Shown here: piece after piece, positions 15,608-18,280 of the stretch | How the letters are laid out: each line of letters starts with the position of its first letter | Numbering within the stretch: position 1 is the stretch's first letter | Origin: JACRLW01 sp050181465 | GTDB taxonomy: Bacteria; Planctomycetota; UBA1135; UBA2386 | Length of the DNA: 18,280 bases | Direction of reading: 5' to 3' | Assembly (NCBI GenBank): GCA_050181465.1 | Contig: JBFXDD010000063.1 | Span: 1 to 18,280, forward strand | The notes under the pieces: generated by a model | The model's database searches: none | Told to the model about the DNA's origin: nothing | Seen by the model: only the letters and a program-made list of their open reading frames with translations | Made by a program: the position numbers and the translations under genes

Positions 15608-16285
15608 TCAGTTCCGCGCGTGGTTGTGGAAGTGCCGCACGCTGCGCTCGCCGTTCTGCCAGATGTCGTCGTCGTCGTGCTCGAACGGCAGTCGATTGCC
15701 GTGCACGTCGATTCGGAACCACGAGCCGGCTTCGAGATCGAAGCGATAGAGGCAGTATTCTTCGACGACCCTGGCGGCGAGATCGGCGCCGAGCGCGTCG
15801 ATCAACTGGATCCGGCGAGCTTCGGTCGCAGCGTTGAACTCGCTCATACGAGCACGCTTGTCGCGGTCGGCGGCAGAGTCGAGTGAGTCCATCGCGCGGT
15901 GGTCTTCACCCAACTTCGTGCTGACCCACTCGGCCACGATCGCGGCGCGCGGATCATCGGACAGGAGGCCGATCCGCCGTGCGACCACGCTCGCCGGCAA
16001 GGCAGGGAGTGACGCGGCAGCGTGTTTGGCGATCGGTGGGACCGTGGGGCTGGCACGATGTTGTGAAGCGCGCGAAGCCGGTGCGTCGGGCGTGAGCACC
16101 GCGGGCGAGAGACTCGTCGCCACTGGTGCCGCGAGCATGGGTGCTGCGGACGTGTTGCGCGGCACAGCTCCCTCTTCGTGGCGAGGCAGGACGTCAGGCG
16201 ACTGCCAGGCGCAGGTGCCGGTGTAGAACCCAGCCATGACGCAGGCGATCGACGCGAGACCCAACACGAGCGGGCGAGAAGTCAT
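15608..16285 (-). CDS. Hypothetical membrane-anchored or secreted protein
   Basis: A 225-residue protein I do not recognise. It begins with a hydrophobic segment (RPLVLGLASIACVMAGFYTG), either an uncleaved anchor or a signal, followed by a flexible linker of about 70 residues rich in Ala, Pro, Ser and Thr (AAPMLAAPVATSLSPAVL). The folded part starts near residue 100 (VVARRIGLLSDDPRAAIVAE), has a charged helical section (EDHRAMDSLDSAADRDKRAR, then MSEFNAATEARRIQLIDALG) and ends in an aromatic, acidic tail (YCLYRFDLEAGSWFRIDVHG, EHDDDDIWQNGER). The linker suggests the domain is held away from the membrane. It is downstream of the pseudouridine synthase gene on the same strand with a 97-bp gap, and convergent with the Asp-box gene. 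Confidence 0.7.
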   Translation of the reverse strand: MTSRPLVLGLASIACVMAGFYTGTCAWQSPDVLPRHEEGAVPRNTSAAPMLAAPVATSLSPAVLTPDAPASRASQHRASPTVPPIAKHAAASLPALPASVVARRIGLLSDDPRAAIVAEWVSTKLGEDHRAMDSLDSAADRDKRARMSEFNAATEARRIQLIDALGADLAARVVEEYCLYRFDLEAGSWFRIDVHGNRLPFEHDDDDIWQNGERSVRHFHNHARN

Positions 16286-16366
16286 GCAACAGAGCGTGAT
16301 CGGACTTCATCAAGCGATGATCAGGCCCGCAGTGGAGATTCCGGCAAGGGGATCCGCCGTGGTCGG

Positions 16367-16380
16367 CCGTTCGCGAACGG
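16367..16380. other. Perfect 14-bp palindrome after the pseudouridine synthase stop
   Basis: CCGTTCGCGAACGG is its own reverse complement and lies 2 nt after the stop codon of the minus-strand pseudouridine synthase gene. It could be a short terminator stem without a T-run or a protein-binding site before the next gene. Confidence 0.35.
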
Positions 16381-16382
16381 AG

Positions 16383-17336
16383 TCAGTGAGGGTCGCGACG
16401 GTCGTCCAAGAGGCTGCGCAAGTCGGCGGGCAGCTCGGCATGCAGCGTCAGCACGGTCCCGTCGATCGGATGGGCGAACTCCAACTCTGCGGCGTGGAGT
16501 GCGATGCGTTCGCCCAGACGCGCAGAGTTGTCACGACTGCCGTAACGCCGGTCACCGACGATAGGGTGTCCAAGTGCGGCGACGTGGGCGCGGATCTGAT
16601 GCGTTCGGCCCGTTTCGAGTTTGATCTCGAGCAAGCTGCGTCCCGCGCCGTGGGAACGCAGGGTCCAGTGGGTCCGCGCCGGCTTACCGTCGAGCGCGAC
16701 GCGCGCGCGTGACGGCCCCGGCCCTCGGTCCTTCGTCTCCAGAGCCAACTCGATCGTGCCGCGTCTGCCGGCCCAGCGGCCTTCGACCACGGCGAGATAG
16801 GTCTTCCGGATCGTGCCGTCCCGGAACGCTGCCGTCAGTGCGCGGAGCGCCGCGCTGGTCTTGCCGATGACCACCAGCCCGGACGTCGGGCGATCGATGC
16901 GGTGAGCCGGTGCGGGTCGAAATCCGGTGAGGGAATCCGTCTCTGGCGGACAGTGACCTTCGATCCAAGCGAGCAGGTGCACCGACTCGCGTGCGGTCCC
17001 CGGCTGCACGGCAAGTCCGGCCGGCTTGTCGACGACGAGTAGGTGTTCGTCTTCGAAGACGACCGGCACACGGGGCAGAGATCGCCGCGGCCCGGCCGCT
17101 GCCTGAGCCTCGGCTCGGAACTCGAGAAACTGCTCGGGAGTGATCCCGACTTCGATCGCGCTGCCGCCGTCGACGGCGTCCTGCGCTCGCAGTCGGGTCT
17201 TGCCGCTGCGCACCTTGCCCTGCCGGAGCAGGCGGTGAAGCAGGGCGAGCGGCGCGTTGGGCAACAACTTGCGCAACACGCGATCGGCGCGCGGGCCGCC
17301 GTCGTTCGGGCCGAGTGTGACTTCGATCACCGCCAC
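16383..17336 (-). CDS. RluA-family 23S rRNA (or tRNA) pseudouridine synthase
   Basis: A protein of about 317 residues that converts uridine to pseudouridine in structured RNA. The N-terminal 60 residues form an S4 RNA-binding domain (RADRVLRKLLPNAPLALLHR, LLRQGKVRSGKTRLRAQDAV). The catalytic domain has VVFEDEHLLVVDKPAGLAVQ, the active-site motif HRIDRPTSGLVV with catalytic Asp148, TIRKTYLAVVEG and the family signature GRTHQIRAHVAALGHPIVGD. The S4 domain points to the RluC/RluD branch rather than RluA, but the target uridine cannot be told. A GTG at 17336 was chosen because GAGGA lies about 8 nt upstream and the S4 domain begins at once. An in-frame ATG at 17549 would add 71 low-complexity residues antisense to thpR. 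It is divergent from thpR across 78 bp. Confidence 0.9.
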   Translation of the reverse strand: MAVIEVTLGPNDGGPRADRVLRKLLPNAPLALLHRLLRQGKVRSGKTRLRAQDAVDGGSAIEVGITPEQFLEFRAEAQAAAGPRRSLPRVPVVFEDEHLLVVDKPAGLAVQPGTARESVHLLAWIEGHCPPETDSLTGFRPAPAHRIDRPTSGLVVIGKTSAALRALTAAFRDGTIRKTYLAVVEGRWAGRRGTIELALETKDRGPGPSRARVALDGKPARTHWTLRSHGAGRSLLEIKLETGRTHQIRAHVAALGHPIVGDRRYGSRDNSARLGERIALHAAELEFAHPIDGTVLTLHAELPADLRSLLDDRRDPH

Positions 17337-17414
17337 AACAGACGTCCTCGCGGTCTTCGTCGCAAGGGAGCGAGCCTTTGGCGGTGCCTTCGGATCGGTG
17401 AGAATCCCACGGCC

Positions 17415-18188
17415 ATGGTGCGGTCTCGCCAACGACTCTTCTTGGCCTTCGAACTCCCCGCGGCGCTTCGCAACCGACTCGCCGAGTGTTCGCGTGGGCT
17501 CGCTGCGGAGTTCCCCGATCTCCGTGCCACCGCCGAAGCCGACCTGCACCTCACGCTGGTTTTCCTAGCCCGGATGATTCGTGAACGTCGTCGCAAGATC
17601 GACACAGGTCGATGCCCAGGAAGGAGCTACGACGGTCGACGACCGAAGCGTAGCTGTGGCTAGGCTGCCAGGGAGGAGCCGACGTAGCGACGCCGCCGGG
17701 CGCGACTTGTGGCGATCGCAGTAGACGTTCACGAATAGTCCGGGCTAGGAGAGTGCTCGCCGGCGAATGCGCGCGCCCTCGCTGAGCGACTGGCCGAGCA
17801 ATCGTGGGTGGGGCCGATCTGTCTGCGAGTCGGTGGTCTCGGTGTGTTTCCGAGCAGCGGTGCGCTACGGGTGATCTGGGCGGGTGTCGAGGATCCGTCG
17901 GGTCGGATGGCCACCCTTCAGCGATCCCTCGCCGAGTCGATGCAGGCCTTGCTGCGCCTGGCACCCGAGCCGGGGTGGCGGCCGCATGTGGCGCTGGCGC
18001 GCCCACGCCGATGCGCCCGGCTCGGTGGTCTCCGCGCGCGGCTCTACGGGCTCAGCGTGCGTGTCGGACCCTGGCACCGCGAGGTGGGCGAGGTCGTCCT
18101 CTTCGATTCAGTCCCACCGCCGCGCGATCGAGGCGCGGGCTCCGGCCCGCGGTATCGCGTGCTGGCTCGTCGCGGACTCGATGGATGA
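17415..18188 (+). pseudogene. thpR: thpR, RNA 2',3'-cyclic phosphodiesterase, interrupted by a repeat element
   Basis: ThpR (LigT) opens 2',3'-cyclic phosphates on RNA and has two HxTx-type motifs. The first part (17415-17567) reads MVRSRQRLFLAFELPAALRN and ends with DLHLTLVFL, the first motif. The second part resumes after the element (from 17749) with GECSPANARALAERL, then GLGVFPSSGALRVIWAG, the second motif HVALARPRR, and GEVVLFDSVPPPR, ending at 18188. Joined across one CTAG, the two give a continuous frame of about 197 residues, the normal ThpR length, with the expected junction HLTLVFLGE. The element adds 180 nt and keeps frame but carries stops (TAG at 17661 and 17736), so the natural product would stop after the first motif plus about 32 foreign residues. 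A restart at GTG 17808 would lack the first His. The gene is probably inactive, unless the element is absent in part of the population. Confidence 0.9.
17565..17748 (-). mobile_element. MITE-like palindromic repeat, copy C, inserted in thpR
   Basis: A 176-bp core (17569-17744) flanked by CTAG on both sides (17565-17568 and 17745-17748). The ends are inverted repeats of 25 nt with two mismatches: CTAGCCCGGA, a two-base difference, then ATTCGTGAACGTC. The arms continue inward as a longer imperfect dyad (GATCG.CACA.GTCG). On the minus strand it aligns with copy B without gaps, and with copy A except for A's missing centre. It encodes no transposase, so it would need one in trans. The CTAG at both ends, with a single CTAG predicted in the uninterrupted gene, fits a 4-bp target duplication, as made by some IS5-group transposases; because CTAG is itself a palindrome it could also be counted as part of the inverted repeat. 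This is the best-preserved copy and probably the youngest. Confidence 0.87.
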
Positions 18189-18214
18189 GTCCGCGACGTG
18201 TGCCGCCGGCGCGT

Positions 18215-18280
18215 TCACCGCGTCGCCGGCCGCACTTCGAGACCGCGGCTGAACGCGATGCCCTGCGGCGCGGCGGCATC
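18215..18280 (-). CDS. C-terminal end of a secreted protein (partial)
   Basis: On the minus strand an open frame enters from the window edge and stops at 18215-18217 after 21 codons, AAPQGIAFSRGLEVRPATR at its end. The phrase GIAFSRGLEVRP is the typical closing strand of the C-terminal module of secreted planctomycete proteins, also seen in other forms at the ends of the genes at 5439 and 13626. It is convergent with thpR, 26 bp after thpR's stop. Nothing can be said about the rest of the protein. Confidence 0.55.
   Translation of the reverse strand, partial: DAAAPQGIAFSRGLEVRPATR

Noticed and set aside
13824..15722. A 632-codon minus-strand open frame antisense to the Asp-box gene
   Set aside because: No domain is visible, its composition is that of antisense frames, and the plus strand has a signal peptide and four Asp-boxes.
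17337..17549. A longer N-terminus of the pseudouridine synthase starting at an ATG at 17549
   Set aside because: The extra residues have no family match and lie antisense to thpR; a GTG with a good ribosome binding site is present at 17336.
17565..17748. The thpR insertion as a self-splicing intron or an intein
   Set aside because: About 180 nt is too short for a group I or II intron without recognisable cores, there are in-frame stops so it cannot be an intein, and related copies lie in intergenic DNA.
7422..17748. The repeats as a CRISPR array or a phage attachment pair
   Set aside because: The copies are kilobases apart, about 130-184 bp long, palindromic and in both orientations, with ordinary chromosomal genes between them and no cas or integrase gene.

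Overview
The window looks like one scaffold from a GC-rich member of the Planctomycetota, probably a metagenome-assembled genome because it contains a gap of exactly 100 N. The evidence is gene content: an nfeD-floA pair, a two-domain DUF1080 (3-keto-disaccharide hydrolase-like) protein, several secreted or lipoprotein hypotheticals, and proteins ending in a beta-rich C-terminal module of the kind common in secreted planctomycete proteins. Starts mostly lack a clear Shine-Dalgarno sequence. This assignment is inference; no rRNA or marker phylogeny is available here.

Layout. 1-1589 (+): the tail of an NfeD-like protein, the flotillin-like floA, and a small gene split by the assembly gap. 1604-5322 (-): a possible operon of a GT-C-like multi-pass membrane protein, a small lipoprotein and a secreted M28 metallopeptidase. 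5439-13462 (+): an SGNH-like protein with an Ig-like domain, the tandem DUF1080 protein, a PKD/beta-helix lipoprotein, xylose isomerase (xylA), a DUF4863 cupin and a serine beta-lactamase-like protein, the last two overlapping by ATGA. 13626-15569 (+): a sialidase-like Asp-box repeat protein. 15608-17336 (-): an anchored hypothetical protein and an RluA-family pseudouridine synthase. 17415-18188 (+): an interrupted thpR (RNA 2',3'-cyclic phosphodiesterase). 18215-18280 (-): the last 21 codons of a further secreted protein.

The most notable feature is a dispersed, non-coding, palindromic repeat present three times (7422-7554, 11653-11836, and inverted at 17565-17748). The third copy sits inside thpR, directly after the HLTLVFL motif. 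It is flanked by CTAG on both sides, adds exactly 180 nt, and brings in-frame stops. Removing it with one CTAG restores a continuous reading through FLGE, the expected ThpR sequence. This gives a filled site and a predicted empty site, and marks the repeat as a MITE-like mobile element of about 176 bp. The first copy is a short form lacking about 51 bp of the centre and ends 9 nt before the DUF1080 start codon.

Functionally the window mixes envelope organisation (NfeD/FloA), secreted carbohydrate and protein processing (DUF1080, beta-helix, Asp-box, M28, SGNH), sugar metabolism (XylA) and RNA modification (pseudouridine synthase, ThpR). It is not one pathway. No tRNA, rRNA, CRISPR array or transposase gene was seen, and no gene-free stretch exceeds about 250 bp.
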